Positions 1-8,516 of a DNA stretch of 64,000 nucleotides are shown here, piece by piece. Source of the DNA: Cellvibrio zantedeschiae. Lineage in GTDB: Bacteria > Pseudomonadota > Gammaproteobacteria > Pseudomonadales > Cellvibrionaceae. The stretch is from positions 310,001 to 374,000 of the forward strand of contig NZ_BMYZ01000003.1 of NCBI RefSeq assembly GCF_014652535.1, in the 5' to 3' direction. Under the pieces are notes generated by a model that was not told the DNA's origin, searched no databases, and was given only the letters and a program-made list of their open reading frames with translations. How positions within the stretch are numbered: the stretch's first letter is position 1; each line of letters starts with the position of its first letter. A program made the position numbers and the translations under genes.

Positions 1-553
1 AAAGATTCTCTGGCTTAGCGAGCCATTCACGCACCAAAAACAGGGCAGCGATACTTCGCCCTTCGCAAACGTCGGCACGCAAACAAAAGTCCGCTAAGTC
101 AGCAACGGGGAGCTGGTGTACTTCTATGGGCTCAGGTTCATCACCTTGCAAGCGCTCAGGGTATAAATCCTGGGCAATCACGATATTAATGCCATGCTCC
201 ATGTACGAAGGCGACAGATGCACCTTCTTCAAAAAGGTCAGCTTGCGCGCGCCATAGCCTACTTCTTCTTTTAATTCGCGATTGGCGGCGTCTAATATAT
301 TTTCACCCTGATCGATTGCGCCCTTAGGGCAAGCGAGGTGATAGTCCTCTAAACCAACGGCATACTCTTTAACCAGAAGAAACGTATTGTCGTCCAGCAC
401 AGGAACAATCAAAACCGCGCCGCTGCCGCCGCCCACCAACTTTTCATAGTGGCGCTCTTCGCCATTACTAAAGCGCAAATGCACTTGATCGGCGCGAAAC
501 AGGCGACTGCGCATCACAGTTTCGCGCTTTAATATCTCGGGTTTTGTCGGCAT
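1..553 (-). CDS. nudE: ADP compounds hydrolase NudE (NUDIX), 3' end cut by window edge
   Basis: Reading from the ATG at 553, 184 codons are present with no stop before the window edge. The E. coli protein is about 186 residues, so only the last few residues are missing. A complete NUDIX box (G-x5-E-x7-RE-x2-EE-x-G) lies around residues 75-97, starting in the motif CPKGAIDQGE. NudE hydrolyses ADP-ribose, NADH and Ap3A-type dinucleotides using Mg2+ bound by the box glutamates. It is divergent from yrfG with only 36 bp between the start codons, the same arrangement as in E. coli and Pseudomonas, which supports the NudE assignment over other NUDIX types. Confidence 0.9.
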   Translation of the reverse strand, partial: MPTKPEILKRETVMRSRLFRADQVHLRFSNGEERHYEKLVGGGSGAVLIVPVLDDNTFLLVKEYAVGLEDYHLACPKGAIDQGENILDAANRELKEEVGYGARKLTFLKKVHLSPSYMEHGINIVIAQDLYPERLQGDEPEPIEVHQLPVADLADFCLRADVCEGRSIAALFLVREWLAKPENL

Positions 554-589
554 ACTGCCCTCTTTACTGATGACGAATCCTATTTATTC

Positions 590-1267
590 ATGACAATTTC
601 TATGGCCGCACAGCTCGTTGATTGGGACCAGATAGACACGGTGCTTTTGGATATGGATGGCACCCTACTGGACCTCCATTTCGACAACTTCTTTTGGTTG
701 GAACATTTGCCCAAACGCTACGCTGAAATTCACAAGGTGGATTTTGCCACAGCTACACAACGTTTGACTGAAAATATCAAACAATATGAAGGCACTTTGC
801 AATGGTATTGCCTGGAATTCTGGTCGCGCCAAATGGATGTAGACATTCGCAGCCTTAAAGTGGAAATCAAACATAAAATCCAGATTCGTCCGCATGTTAA
901 AGAATTTTTGTCACGCCTGCGCAAGCATCACAAAAAATGTTTGTTGGTCACCAATGCCCATCCGCAAAGCCTGTCGTTAAAACTCGAAGTCACTGAAATT
1001 GATAAAGATTTGGATATCATTATCTCGTCCCATGAATTCAACCAACCTAAAGAAGCGCAAGAGTTTTGGCACGCATTACAGGCCCGTGAACATTTTGATC
1101 CCGAGCGCACCTTGTTTATTGATGATACCGCCCGCATCTTACAATCAGCACAAACCTTCGGCATTCGGCACTTGATTGGCATTCATCAGCCCGACAGTCA
1201 AAAAGCGCGCACTATGGACGCTTTTCCTGCCATTCATCATTTTGATGAGATTATGCCGCCCGCTTAG
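590..1267 (+). CDS. yrfG: GMP/IMP nucleotidase YrfG (HAD superfamily)
   Basis: A 225-residue HAD-type phosphatase. Motif I DMDGT (residues 21-25) carries the nucleophile Asp21 and acid/base Asp23. Motif II is TNAH near residue 120, and motif IV IDD (about 177-179) binds Mg2+. Length and the LLDLHFDNFFW segment match E. coli YrfG, which dephosphorylates purine mononucleotides. The start is ATG 590; a second ATG at 602 is possible and would remove four residues. It heads the yrfG-hslR-hslO cluster, with 36 bp to hslR. Confidence 0.92.
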   Translation: MTISMAAQLVDWDQIDTVLLDMDGTLLDLHFDNFFWLEHLPKRYAEIHKVDFATATQRLTENIKQYEGTLQWYCLEFWSRQMDVDIRSLKVEIKHKIQIRPHVKEFLSRLRKHHKKCLLVTNAHPQSLSLKLEVTEIDKDLDIIISSHEFNQPKEAQEFWHALQAREHFDPERTLFIDDTARILQSAQTFGIRHLIGIHQPDSQKARTMDAFPAIHHFDEIMPPA

Positions 1268-1303
1268 CCGACAATTATTGAAACATTTTTTGCTGACACA
1301 CTC

Positions 1304-1717
1304 ATGTTTAAACCCTATTTGGATTCAAAAGTTCGCCTCGACAAATGGCTTTGGGCGGCACGTTTTTTTAAAACCCGCAACCTCGCCAAGCAAGCAATTG
1401 AAGGTGGCAAGGTTCATTGCGATGGCCAACGCGTAAAAGCAGCAAAAGAAATTAGCGTGGGAATCACTCTAAGCATCCGTCAGGATTTGGATGAAAAAGT
1501 TGTCGTCGTAAAAATGCTCTCTGACCAAAGACGAGGCTCACCAGAAGCAGTTTTGTTATACGAGGAAACCGAAGAGAGCAAAGCCCTGCGCGAAAAACGC
1601 GCCGCCGAACGCAAAGCTGGAATGGGAAGTTTTATCGCTAGCGATCACAAGCCCGACAAACGTGAGCGCCGCCATATTCACAGATTCCAACGCATCAATT
1701 TATTTCCAGAAGATTAA
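1304..1717 (+). CDS. hslR: Heat shock protein 15 (Hsp15), S4-domain ribosome rescue factor
   Basis: A 137-residue basic protein with an S4 RNA-binding domain at residues 10-57, beginning VRLDKWLWAARFFKTRN, the characteristic Hsp15 start. The tail is rich in Lys and Arg. Hsp15 binds 50S subunits stalled with a nascent chain still attached after premature dissociation and helps recycle them. It lies between yrfG and hslO (20 bp before hslO), an arrangement conserved in gammaproteobacteria, and is probably heat-induced with them. I saw no clear sigma-32 promoter. Confidence 0.93.
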   Translation: MFKPYLDSKVRLDKWLWAARFFKTRNLAKQAIEGGKVHCDGQRVKAAKEISVGITLSIRQDLDEKVVVVKMLSDQRRGSPEAVLLYEETEESKALREKRAAERKAGMGSFIASDHKPDKRERRHIHRFQRINLFPED

Positions 1718-1737
1718 TTTTTTAAAAGACTTACACT

Positions 1738-2643
1738 ATGCCCAGCAATGATTTATTAAACCGTTTTATTTTTGACGACTGCGACATTCGCGGTGAGCTC
1801 GTCACCTTGGGTGAAAGCTATCGCGAAATTCTTTCGCACAACGAATATCCGCCTGCTATTCAAAAACTTTTGGGCGAATTTTTGGCAGCCATCAGTCTTA
1901 TGTCATCTACATTAAAATTTGACGGCATGATTATTCTTCAAGCGCGCGGTGATGGTGCCATTTCCACCATCATGGCCGAATGCAATCACCACAATAATAT
2001 TCGCGGCATAGTTCGTTTAAAAGAAGACGCAGAACTGAATGAACAACTAGCACAAAATGGCAGCATGCAAGACTTGTTAGGCAATGGTGTTTTAGTGATC
2101 ACTATTGAACCCAAGCGCGCTGAGAACTTCGGTGGAAAACTGGAACGCTACCAAGGTATTGTTCCGCTTGAACGCGAAACATTGGCGGGCTGTTTGGAAG
2201 ATTATTTTCAACAATCAGAACAACTAGCCACACGTTTTTGGTTTGCAGCCGATAGCCAACACGCCAGCGGATTTTTAATTCAATCCTTGCCCAATCAATT
2301 AAAAACCAATGCTGAAGAAAATAAAGATCACTGGGAAACCATTGAGACGCTTGCAGATACGATTACGCCGGAAGAATTGTTACAACTAGACCACGAGCAA
2401 ATCCTTTATCGTTTATTCCACGAACAACCCGTCCGAGTGTTTGACCCAACCCAGGTAAAATTCGCCTGTAGCTGTTCGCGTGAACGCAGCGAAAGCGCAT
2501 TGCTAGCCTTGGGTAAAAGTGAAGTGGAAGAATTGCTCATTGAAAAAGGCAGCATCAACATCGACTGTCAATTCTGCAATCAACATTATCACTTCAGTCC
2601 CGAAGATGTACGCAAATTGCTGGGTGGCAGTGTTTTACACTGA
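1738..2643 (+). CDS. hslO: Redox-regulated holdase chaperone Hsp33
   Basis: 301 residues, the usual Hsp33 length. The C-terminal zinc switch is complete: Cys244 and Cys246 (CSC) and Cys277 and Cys280 (CQFC), spaced as in the CxC-x27-32-CxxC signature. In reduced cells these bind Zn2+. Oxidative unfolding releases zinc and turns on chaperone activity in the cytoplasm. It is the third gene of the yrfG-hslR-hslO run. Its last 9 bases overlap the 3' end of a small gene on the opposite strand, so the two transcripts are convergent. Confidence 0.95.
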   Translation: MPSNDLLNRFIFDDCDIRGELVTLGESYREILSHNEYPPAIQKLLGEFLAAISLMSSTLKFDGMIILQARGDGAISTIMAECNHHNNIRGIVRLKEDAELNEQLAQNGSMQDLLGNGVLVITIEPKRAENFGGKLERYQGIVPLERETLAGCLEDYFQQSEQLATRFWFAADSQHASGFLIQSLPNQLKTNAEENKDHWETIETLADTITPEELLQLDHEQILYRLFHEQPVRVFDPTQVKFACSCSRERSESALLALGKSEVEELLIEKGSINIDCQFCNQHYHFSPEDVRKLLGGSVLH

Positions 2644-2916
2644 GTGCAAATTATGCGCGGAGGAAGTAGATGAACTGCTGGAGGCGCGCACCGATTTAGT
2701 CGAGCTGCGCTGACTGCTTCCTTCTCTCTTACGCACAAATTCCGCATATTCAGCTTCATTAGTAATTGCCGTGCCCTGTGAGATGCCGCTATTGCTTCGG
2801 CTGGATTTTGCGGAACTGGACGTAACTGAAGAAGATGTGCTCGCGAATAGCGAAACTGAACAGACCAAGCTGATCACACCAACAATAATAACCATCAAAC
2901 ATCTAGGATTTTTCAT
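2635..2916 (-). CDS. Small exported serine-rich protein, function unknown
   Basis: 93 residues from ATG 2916, chosen because GGAG sits 9 bases upstream; a longer reading from 2940 lacks this. The N-terminus (MKNPRCLMVIIVGVISLVCS, then VSLFA) is a signal peptide or membrane anchor. The rest is Ser-rich and low in complexity, with one charged segment (NEAEYAEFVRKREGSSQRS). It starts 28 bases after the dbpA stop on the same strand, so it may be co-transcribed. I do not recognise a family. The reading frame overlaps the hslO end by 9 bases. Coding status rests on the good ribosome site and signal-like start, so confidence is moderate. Confidence 0.5.
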   Translation of the reverse strand: MKNPRCLMVIIVGVISLVCSVSLFASTSSSVTSSSAKSSRSNSGISQGTAITNEAEYAEFVRKREGSSQRSSTKSVRASSSSSTSSAHNLHSV

Positions 2917-2943
2917 AGATCTCATCTCCGCTGCAATCATTTA

Positions 2944-4320
2944 TTACAATTTACGCGCGCGAAACTTACGGCCTTTAATTTTTCCATCCTGCAAATGCTG
3001 CAATGCCTGCTTTGCAATTGATTGATGCACAGCCACATAAGCCGAAAATTCAAAAATATCTATTTTGCCAATTTTTTCAAATTCCAAACCAGCCTCTTTG
3101 GTTAAAGCACCAATAATATCGCCAGGGCGCACCTTATCTTTTTTGCCGCCATCAATATGCAGGGTCACCATCTCCGGCATTATCCCAATATTTCCATCAT
3201 TCTCTGGCAAATTTTCCAGCGTAATTGGTTTTTGCAAATAATCTTCCAGTCGATTTAACCGACCCAGTTCCTTTGGTGCAATTAAACTTAATGCCAAACC
3301 ATTTTCACCCGCGCGGCCCGTACGACCAATTCGATGCACATGCACTTCACTATCGTGTGCAAGCTCAACGTTAATCACCGCATCCAAACCCTTAACATCA
3401 ATACCGCGCGCAGCTACATCAGTTGCAATTAACACTGAACAACTTCTATTCGCAAAACGCACCAATACCTGATCACGCTCTTTTTGTTCAAGATCACCGT
3501 GTAATGCCAGTGCATTGATTCGCTGCGCGCGCAAAAGATCACACACTTCCTGACATTGAATTTTAGTGTTGCAGAATACAATTGAAGATTGCGGCTTGAA
3601 GTGCGCCAATAATTTTTGCACTGCAACATCTTTCTGATCGCCCTCACGCAGCTCATAAAAATGCTGTTCAATATGGGCATCGCTATGAACAGATTCAACA
3701 TGAATTTCTTGCGGATTTTTTTGGCAATGCGCACTGATTTTTTTTATTTCATCCGGGTAGGTAGCTGAGAAGAGCAATGTCTGGCGCTCGCTCGGGCAAG
3801 CGTCGAGAACCACCTTTAATGCATCTGCAAACCCCATGTCCAACATGCGGTCAGCCTCGTCAAGCACAAGCTGTTTTACATTTTCGAGTTTAAGCGAACC
3901 TTTTTCAATATGATCAACAATGCGTCCCGGAGTTCCCACAATAATATGCGCGCCATGTTCAAGCGAACCCAACTGCGGGCCAATAGAAACACCTCCACAC
4001 AGGGTGAGCACTTTTACGTTATGAGTAGCACGTGCGATACGGCGAATTTCTTTCGCCACTTGATCTGCAAGCTCACGAGTTGGGCACAAGACTAAAGATT
4101 GAATTGCAAATTTTTTTACATCGAGCTGTGCGAGCAAACCAATTCCAAATGCCGCTGTTTTTCCGCTACCGGTTTTTGCTTTGGCGATAATATCTTGGCC
4201 CTGCAAAATAATCGGCAAGCTTTGCGCTTGAATAGGTGTCATCTCGTTATAGCCGAGGGATTCCAAATTGCTAAGCATTTCGGCGGAAAGAAAAAGAGAT
4301 GAAAAGTTTGTTGCTGTCAT
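2944..4320 (-). CDS. dbpA: ATP-dependent RNA helicase DbpA
   Basis: A 458-residue DEAD-box helicase. It shows the Q motif (MTPIQAQ, 27-33), Walker A AKTGSGKT (48-55), DEAD (154-157), SAT (185-187), ARGID and HRIGRTGRAG. The last 75 residues (from VTLHIDGGKKDKVRPGDIIG) are the DbpA RNA-binding domain, which recognises hairpin 92 of 23S rRNA. DbpA remodels the peptidyl-transferase centre during late 50S assembly. The family-specific C-terminus separates it from RhlB, RhlE and SrmB. A composite inverted repeat begins about 60 bp upstream of the start. Confidence 0.95.
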   Translation of the reverse strand: MTATNFSSLFLSAEMLSNLESLGYNEMTPIQAQSLPIILQGQDIIAKAKTGSGKTAAFGIGLLAQLDVKKFAIQSLVLCPTRELADQVAKEIRRIARATHNVKVLTLCGGVSIGPQLGSLEHGAHIIVGTPGRIVDHIEKGSLKLENVKQLVLDEADRMLDMGFADALKVVLDACPSERQTLLFSATYPDEIKKISAHCQKNPQEIHVESVHSDAHIEQHFYELREGDQKDVAVQKLLAHFKPQSSIVFCNTKIQCQEVCDLLRAQRINALALHGDLEQKERDQVLVRFANRSCSVLIATDVAARGIDVKGLDAVINVELAHDSEVHVHRIGRTGRAGENGLALSLIAPKELGRLNRLEDYLQKPITLENLPENDGNIGIMPEMVTLHIDGGKKDKVRPGDIIGALTKEAGLEFEKIGKIDIFEFSAYVAVHQSIAKQALQHLQDGKIKGRKFRARKL

Positions 4321-4377
4321 AAATAACTCAATATAAATAATTTTCTAAATAAAAAAACGAAAACTTCGAATTTGGCA

Positions 4378-4832
4378 CCGAAGCGATCCCTTGTGGCTTC
4401 TCCGAGCACTGGAAGAAAATAGCCGTCAAACAAACAGGAAGGCGCAGGGTATCTTTTCTTTTGGTTACTTTTCTTTGGCGTGAGCACAAAATTACAGGAA
4501 AGTAATTTTGCACAGCGAAGCTGCCCGCTAGGGTGAAAGCTATGGATGGCTTTCATGAAAGAAAAGTGAGGCCTGCTGCAGACATACATAATAAATTTAA
4601 AAACATTTAACAATCCGGATACTAAGTTTTTCGCCTCTTGGCGAGTTCCTTTTCTTTGCTTGCCCAAAGAAAAGGAACCAAAAGAAAATGCACCCCATGG
4701 CTTCGTTTCTCCTCCACGCTTCAGAAAATAGCCGTCGTTCCGACGCGGCATCCATGCCGCGTAGTCACTCAAACAAACTTCCTGTTTGTTTGACGGCAAT
4801 TTTCTTCCAGTGCTCGGCGAAGCCATAAGTGG
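4378..4832. repeat. Composite inverted repeat (family R1), two head-to-head copies
   Basis: The outer arms match as inverted repeats: about 4394-4442 reads CGAGCACTGGAAGAAAAT and on, and the complement of about 4778-4826 reads the same with few changes. Further inside, TTTTCTTTTGGTTACTTTTC on the left corresponds to the complement of 4655-4690 on the right. So this is two copies of one element facing each other. Small hairpins fill the centre (CAAAATTAC/GTAATTTTG near 4487-4510; GAAAGC/GCTTTC near 4537-4555). A 169-codon open frame crosses it on the minus strand, but its translation is just the repeat. A third copy lies at 27165-27372. Confidence 0.75.
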
Positions 4833-4862
4833 AATTTAAATTCAAAAACCTAAAAGCGAAAA

Positions 4863-5489
4863 TCAAAGGCGTTTTAAAACGCCTAAACTTTTTACCAGTG
4901 GCAATGCTTCAAACAAACCTGACTCTTGCGCAAGCTTCCAAATTTCATAAGGTGGCCTGCCACCGTCTGCGGGATTGGGAAATACATCGTGAATTACCAA
5001 CAAGCCACCGCGCATTACATGCCCAGACCAACAGCGATAATCATTTAACGCAGCCTCCATACTGTGGCCACCATCAATAAAAACCATAGCCAATGGAGTC
5101 GACCAAAAACGCGCAGCCAGTACAGAAGGCGCAACAATCGGTACGACTACTTCTTCCAAATTTGCACGTGCAAGTGTGTGGCGGAATTCTGGAAAGCTAT
5201 CCATTTTTTTGAAGCGTACATCATATAAATCTGGATCGTGATATTCCTCACCCAATTGATGTTCTTCGCTACCACGATGATGATCCACTGCAAATAAAAC
5301 ACTATTGTGTTGCTTGCACGCCGCGCCTAAATAGACCGTGGATTTTCCGCAATAACTGCCTACCTCCAAAATTGGCCCTCGCTGCGCGGCCGCAATTGCA
5401 TGCTGATAAAGTGCTTTTGCTTCATCATCATCTAAAAAGCCTTTCACTGAATTGATATCCAGCGGCAGATCTACAGAATTTGGCAGCAT
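4863..5489 (-). CDS. Class I SAM-dependent methyltransferase (Methyltransf_24 type)
   Basis: 208 residues from ATG 5489. An upstream in-frame extension to 5738 was rejected because it would run over the divergent acyltransferase start and adds an unrelated sequence. SAM-binding motif I is ILEVGSYCGKS (about 40-50); the acidic residue after strand 2 is in FAVDHH; the post-I region has VFIDGGHSMEAALNDY. This pattern is common in small-molecule or sugar O-methyltransferases and CmcI-like enzymes, so the substrate cannot be told. Divergent from an acyltransferase gene 72 bp away. Confidence 0.75.
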   Translation of the reverse strand: MLPNSVDLPLDINSVKGFLDDDEAKALYQHAIAAAQRGPILEVGSYCGKSTVYLGAACKQHNSVLFAVDHHRGSEEHQLGEEYHDPDLYDVRFKKMDSFPEFRHTLARANLEEVVVPIVAPSVLAARFWSTPLAMVFIDGGHSMEAALNDYRCWSGHVMRGGLLVIHDVFPNPADGGRPPYEIWKLAQESGLFEALPLVKSLGVLKRL

Positions 5490-5561
5490 GGCGAGTCTCA
5501 AGCATAATGAAGCCGCTATTCTACCAGACTTACACATAACAGACTTGTTGCGAATCCTTTC

Positions 5562-6284
5562 ATGCGCCGTAATAACACACCCTATTTCGTTAAACGTATT
5601 TGCACTGCAATAAACCGTTTTTATGTAAAACGCTTTATTGCACCACAATTCGATAGTGTGGGCGCTGGTTTGGATATAGGGCATCCGCGCCATCTCGTGA
5701 TTTTTGGGCACAATATTCATATCGGCAATTACGCCCAAATCATTGCAGCACCCGATAATTGTATTCGTTTAACCACTTGGCCGGGCAAGCAATATTCAGG
5801 CGAAATATCTATTGGAAATTATTGCCTGATTTCGCCAGGCGTAAGAATTTCAGCAGCGCAATCCATTCGCATTGGTGACAATTGTATGATTGCAGCTAAC
5901 GTCTACATCAGCGATAGTGACTGGCACGGGATTTACAACCGCATTCGTCCCTTCCGGTGTACTAAACCGGTCATACTTGAAAATAATGTTTGGCTCGGCG
6001 AAAGTGTTATTGTTAATAAAGGCGTAACTATTGGAGAGAATTCCGTGGTAGGCGCAGGCTCAGTAGTGACTAAAGATATTCCGCCAAACTCAATTGCTGC
6101 TGGCAATCCGGCGCGGATTATTAAATCAATTAATCCGAATCGGCGAATGTTAAAGCGCGAACTATTATTTAAAGATGCCGAGCATTATTTTTATAATCAA
6201 GATCAATTGGATCGCTACGTGCTTGGCAAAAACTCTATTTGGAATTGGTTGCGGTATTTGATTGCACCGCGTAAAAATGACTAG
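5562..6284 (+). CDS. Hexapeptide-repeat acyltransferase (LbH / WbbJ-CysE type)
   Basis: 240 residues. From about residue 55 there are repeated [LIV]-G-x4 hexapeptides (HIGNYAQI, SIGNYCLI, RIGDNCMI, WLGESVIV, TIGENSVV), which fold as a left-handed beta helix. The end of the helix has the classical VVGAGSVVTKDIPPNSIAAGNPA, a signature of O-acetyltransferases such as WbbJ, VatD and NodL. It probably acetylates a sugar or cell-surface glycan with acetyl-CoA in the cytoplasm. No glycan cluster is adjacent. Divergent from the methyltransferase gene; the next gene (LysE) is 29 bp downstream on the same strand. Confidence 0.85.
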   Translation: MRRNNTPYFVKRICTAINRFYVKRFIAPQFDSVGAGLDIGHPRHLVIFGHNIHIGNYAQIIAAPDNCIRLTTWPGKQYSGEISIGNYCLISPGVRISAAQSIRIGDNCMIAANVYISDSDWHGIYNRIRPFRCTKPVILENNVWLGESVIVNKGVTIGENSVVGAGSVVTKDIPPNSIAAGNPARIIKSINPNRRMLKRELLFKDAEHYFYNQDQLDRYVLGKNSIWNWLRYLIAPRKND

Positions 6285-6313
6285 CTTTTGCTCCACCTTT
6301 AAAAGGAAATATT

Positions 6314-6928
6314 ATGTCTTTAGCTACTATGCTTTCGCTATTTGTTGCTTTAGTTATTCTAGCGGCAATTCCTGGCCCCGGTGTATTCACCGTAGTAGCC
6401 CGTTCTATTGCGTCAGGGTTCGCCCATGGCCTGATAACGGTTTTTGGTATTGTGTTCGGTGATTATGTTTTTATACTGCTTTCACTTTACGGCTTGTCTG
6501 CTTTAGCAACGACTATGGGCGGTTTATTTACCTTTATAAAATATGCCGGCGCAGCTTACCTTATTTGGTTAGGGTTAAAATTGCTTTTAGCCAAGCCTGA
6601 TACCATGGAAGTTAAACCCGTACATGAATTATCATTTTTTGCCAACTTTACGGCCGGCTTGGTTACAACGCTGAGCAATCCCAAAGCTATTCTTTTTTAT
6701 GCAAGCTTCTTTCCTGCGTTTGTGAATGTGCAACAAGTTACGCCTGTTGAGATTGGTAAATTATTATTACTGGCAACCTTGGCCGTAGGCTCGGTAATGG
6801 CTGCTTATGCCTATACCGCTAGTAAAGCCAGCACAATATTTAAAAATGCTAAAACAAATACAACACTTAATATCACTGCTGGCAGTGTTATCTTAGGAAG
6901 TGGTGTGTTGATAGCGACAAAAACCTAA
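6314..6928 (+). CDS. LysE/RhtB family amino-acid exporter
   Basis: 204 residues with about six hydrophobic helices. The N-terminal AAIPGPGVFTVVARSIASGF matches the GPG-containing first helix of RhtB/LysE exporters, and FTAGLVTTLSNPKAILFYASFFPAFV is the second family signature. These inner-membrane proteins export amino acids such as homoserine, threonine or lysine. The substrate is not predictable. A good ribosome site (AAAAGGAAAT) precedes ATG 6314. Same-strand neighbours follow closely. Confidence 0.88.
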   Translation: MSLATMLSLFVALVILAAIPGPGVFTVVARSIASGFAHGLITVFGIVFGDYVFILLSLYGLSALATTMGGLFTFIKYAGAAYLIWLGLKLLLAKPDTMEVKPVHELSFFANFTAGLVTTLSNPKAILFYASFFPAFVNVQQVTPVEIGKLLLLATLAVGSVMAAYAYTASKASTIFKNAKTNTTLNITAGSVILGSGVLIATKT

Positions 6929-6968
6929 ATATTATTATTTGCCAAAGCTTATTTATTGGAGACAGTCG

Positions 6969-7298
6969 ATGAAAAAATATTTTTTCATTTTATTTCTATT
7001 TAGTTGGTGTAATGCTTCAGTGGCACTGGAAATATTTAAACCCGTGCTTAAACCAGAAGCTGTTCTTGAGCAAACACAGGCCTATCTAATAAAAGAGCGG
7101 GCAATTGATATAGAAAAGTATCAGCTGTCCTTAATTGTTTTTAACTACTACGCCCGGTACGGCACTACACCAGGAAAGTGGGTTTTACATTATAGTTGTA
7201 AGCCAATAAACGGCATCTATTCCACCGACTGCGGATTTAGCGTACAGGTTAGCAATGAAACTAAGCCCACATTTGAATTTGTCAAAACCGATGCCTAA
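6969..7298 (+). CDS. Small secreted protein of unknown function
   Basis: 109 residues from ATG 6969, chosen for the GGAGA ribosome site just upstream; an upstream start at 6939 is unlikely. Residues 1-21 (MKKYFFILFLFSWCNASVAL) form a clear signal peptide. The mature part is about 88 residues, with two cysteines (in HYSCKP and STDCGF) that could form a disulfide in the periplasm. I do not recognise the family. It lies 40 bp after the LysE-type exporter and may be co-transcribed. Confidence 0.6.
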   Translation: MKKYFFILFLFSWCNASVALEIFKPVLKPEAVLEQTQAYLIKERAIDIEKYQLSLIVFNYYARYGTTPGKWVLHYSCKPINGIYSTDCGFSVQVSNETKPTFEFVKTDA

Positions 7299-7379
7299 TT
7301 GCCAAGGGTATTCATAATAAAGTTTTCACGATTAATTTCTGCAAGCAATACGACTTGATACAAACTTTGAATAAAAGCC

Positions 7380-7805
7380 ATGACTATATCCTTATTAATC
7401 GCTCAAACAGATAAAGAAATTGAAGGCAGTTTCTCGGTTTTTAAAGAGCTGCGTCCACATTTGGAACCAGAACTTTTTTTACCGCAAATTAGACGTCAAC
7501 AAGCACAGGGTTACCAGCTCTTATTGTTGCGCGAAAACGATTCGGTAAAAAGTGTTGCAGGTTTTCGTATGGGTGAATTTTTAGCCTGGGGGAAAATTGT
7601 TTATATAGATGATTTAGCTACTTTATCTAGCGCGCGTAGTAAGGGTTACGCCGATATGTTGATGGATTGGGTTATCAATTACGCCAGGGAACAGGGATGC
7701 AAAGCTGTGCACCTTGATACAGGTTACGCGCGACACGACGCGCATCGTCTATACCTGCGTAAAAAAATGAAATTAACGTCGCACCACATGTCGCTAGAGC
7801 TTTAG
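7380..7805 (+). CDS. GNAT family N-acetyltransferase
   Basis: 141 residues. The acetyl-CoA-binding motif A region is IDDLATLSSARSKGYADMLM (about 81-100), where R-S-K-G-Y-A is the pyrophosphate-binding loop of the GNAT fold. The C-terminus has HLDTGYARHDAHRLYLRK, typical of motif B. The acceptor substrate is unknown. It is 30 bp before the PaiB-like gene; in Bacillus subtilis a GNAT (PaiA) and PaiB are also paired, so an analogous pairing is plausible here, though PaiA identity is only inferred. Confidence 0.82.
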   Translation: MTISLLIAQTDKEIEGSFSVFKELRPHLEPELFLPQIRRQQAQGYQLLLLRENDSVKSVAGFRMGEFLAWGKIVYIDDLATLSSARSKGYADMLMDWVINYAREQGCKAVHLDTGYARHDAHRLYLRKKMKLTSHHMSLEL

Positions 7806-7835
7806 AATAAGCAGCTTTTTTACAGGGAATTAATT

Positions 7836-8462
7836 ATGTTTACGCAATCGCTTTATGAAATAACCGAAAAGACCGTCCTTCATGAACTGATGGTCGATTA
7901 TCCTTTCGCTACCTTGATCACTGATGCAGATGGTTTTCCCGAGGTTAATCATTTTCCCATGTTGCTGGAAACGCGCGACGGAAAAGATTATTTAACTGGC
8001 CATATTCCACGCCCAAATGCTCTATGGGAAAAGCACAACTGCGCCAAAGATGTATTGGCTATTTTCCAAGGCGAGAACGCTTATATTTCGCCCGGTTGGT
8101 ATGCCACCAAACCGGAGAATGGCAAGGTAGTACCCACTTGGGATTTTATTGCGGTGCATGTGCGCGGCTCGATTCGTTTCATTCAGGAAACCGATTGGCT
8201 TCTCACGCATTTAAACGCGTTAAGCGATCACCATGAAAAATCATTTGCGCATCCGTGGAAAGTAAGTGATGCGCCAGATGAATTTATAGCGCGTTTATCC
8301 AAGGCGATTATTGGCTTTGAAATTGAAATTAAAGAGCTAAAGGGAAAATGGAAACTCAGCCAAAATCGCCCGGCGCAGGATCGCGCATCTGTTATTGCGG
8401 CGCTGGAAAACATTGGCAAGACAAAAATGGCTCAACTGATTAAGCAGTTTGAGCCAAAGTGA
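7836..8462 (+). CDS. PaiB-like FMN-binding protein
   Basis: 208 residues matching the PaiB/FMN-binding family along its length. It shows an FMN split-barrel start (LMVDYPFATLITDADGFPEVNHFPMLL), the HIPRPNALW segment, SPGWYATKP, and the C-terminal EIKELKGKWKLSQNRP. PaiB in Bacillus was described as a negative regulator of sporulation and protease genes, but most homologues are uncharacterised flavin-binding proteins. It follows a GNAT gene by 30 bp, resembling the paiA-paiB order. It converges on the hydrolase gene at 8517; a hairpin separates them. Confidence 0.85.
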   Translation: MFTQSLYEITEKTVLHELMVDYPFATLITDADGFPEVNHFPMLLETRDGKDYLTGHIPRPNALWEKHNCAKDVLAIFQGENAYISPGWYATKPENGKVVPTWDFIAVHVRGSIRFIQETDWLLTHLNALSDHHEKSFAHPWKVSDAPDEFIARLSKAIIGFEIEIKELKGKWKLSQNRPAQDRASVIAALENIGKTKMAQLIKQFEPK

Positions 8463-8477
8463 GATAGTGTGAAGCAT

Positions 8478-8509
8478 CTGCTTCAAGATTATTTTTTAAC
8501 TTGAAGCAG
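8478..8509. terminator. Hairpin between convergent genes
   Basis: CTGCTTCAAG (8478-8487) and CTTGAAGCAG (8500-8509) form a 10-bp perfect stem with a 12-base loop containing a T run. It lies between the ends of the PaiB-like gene and the hydrolase gene. No U tract follows on either side, so termination strength is uncertain. Confidence 0.5.
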
Positions 8510-8516
8510 AGACACG

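Noticed and set aside
4317-4826. 169-codon open frame on the minus strand upstream of dbpA
   Set aside because: Its translation is the R1 repeat read through; the same frame recurs at 27.2 kb, and there is no ribosome site or domain.
5490-5738. N-terminal extension of the methyltransferase
   Set aside because: It would overlap the divergent acyltransferase start by over 170 bases and has no methyltransferase sequence.
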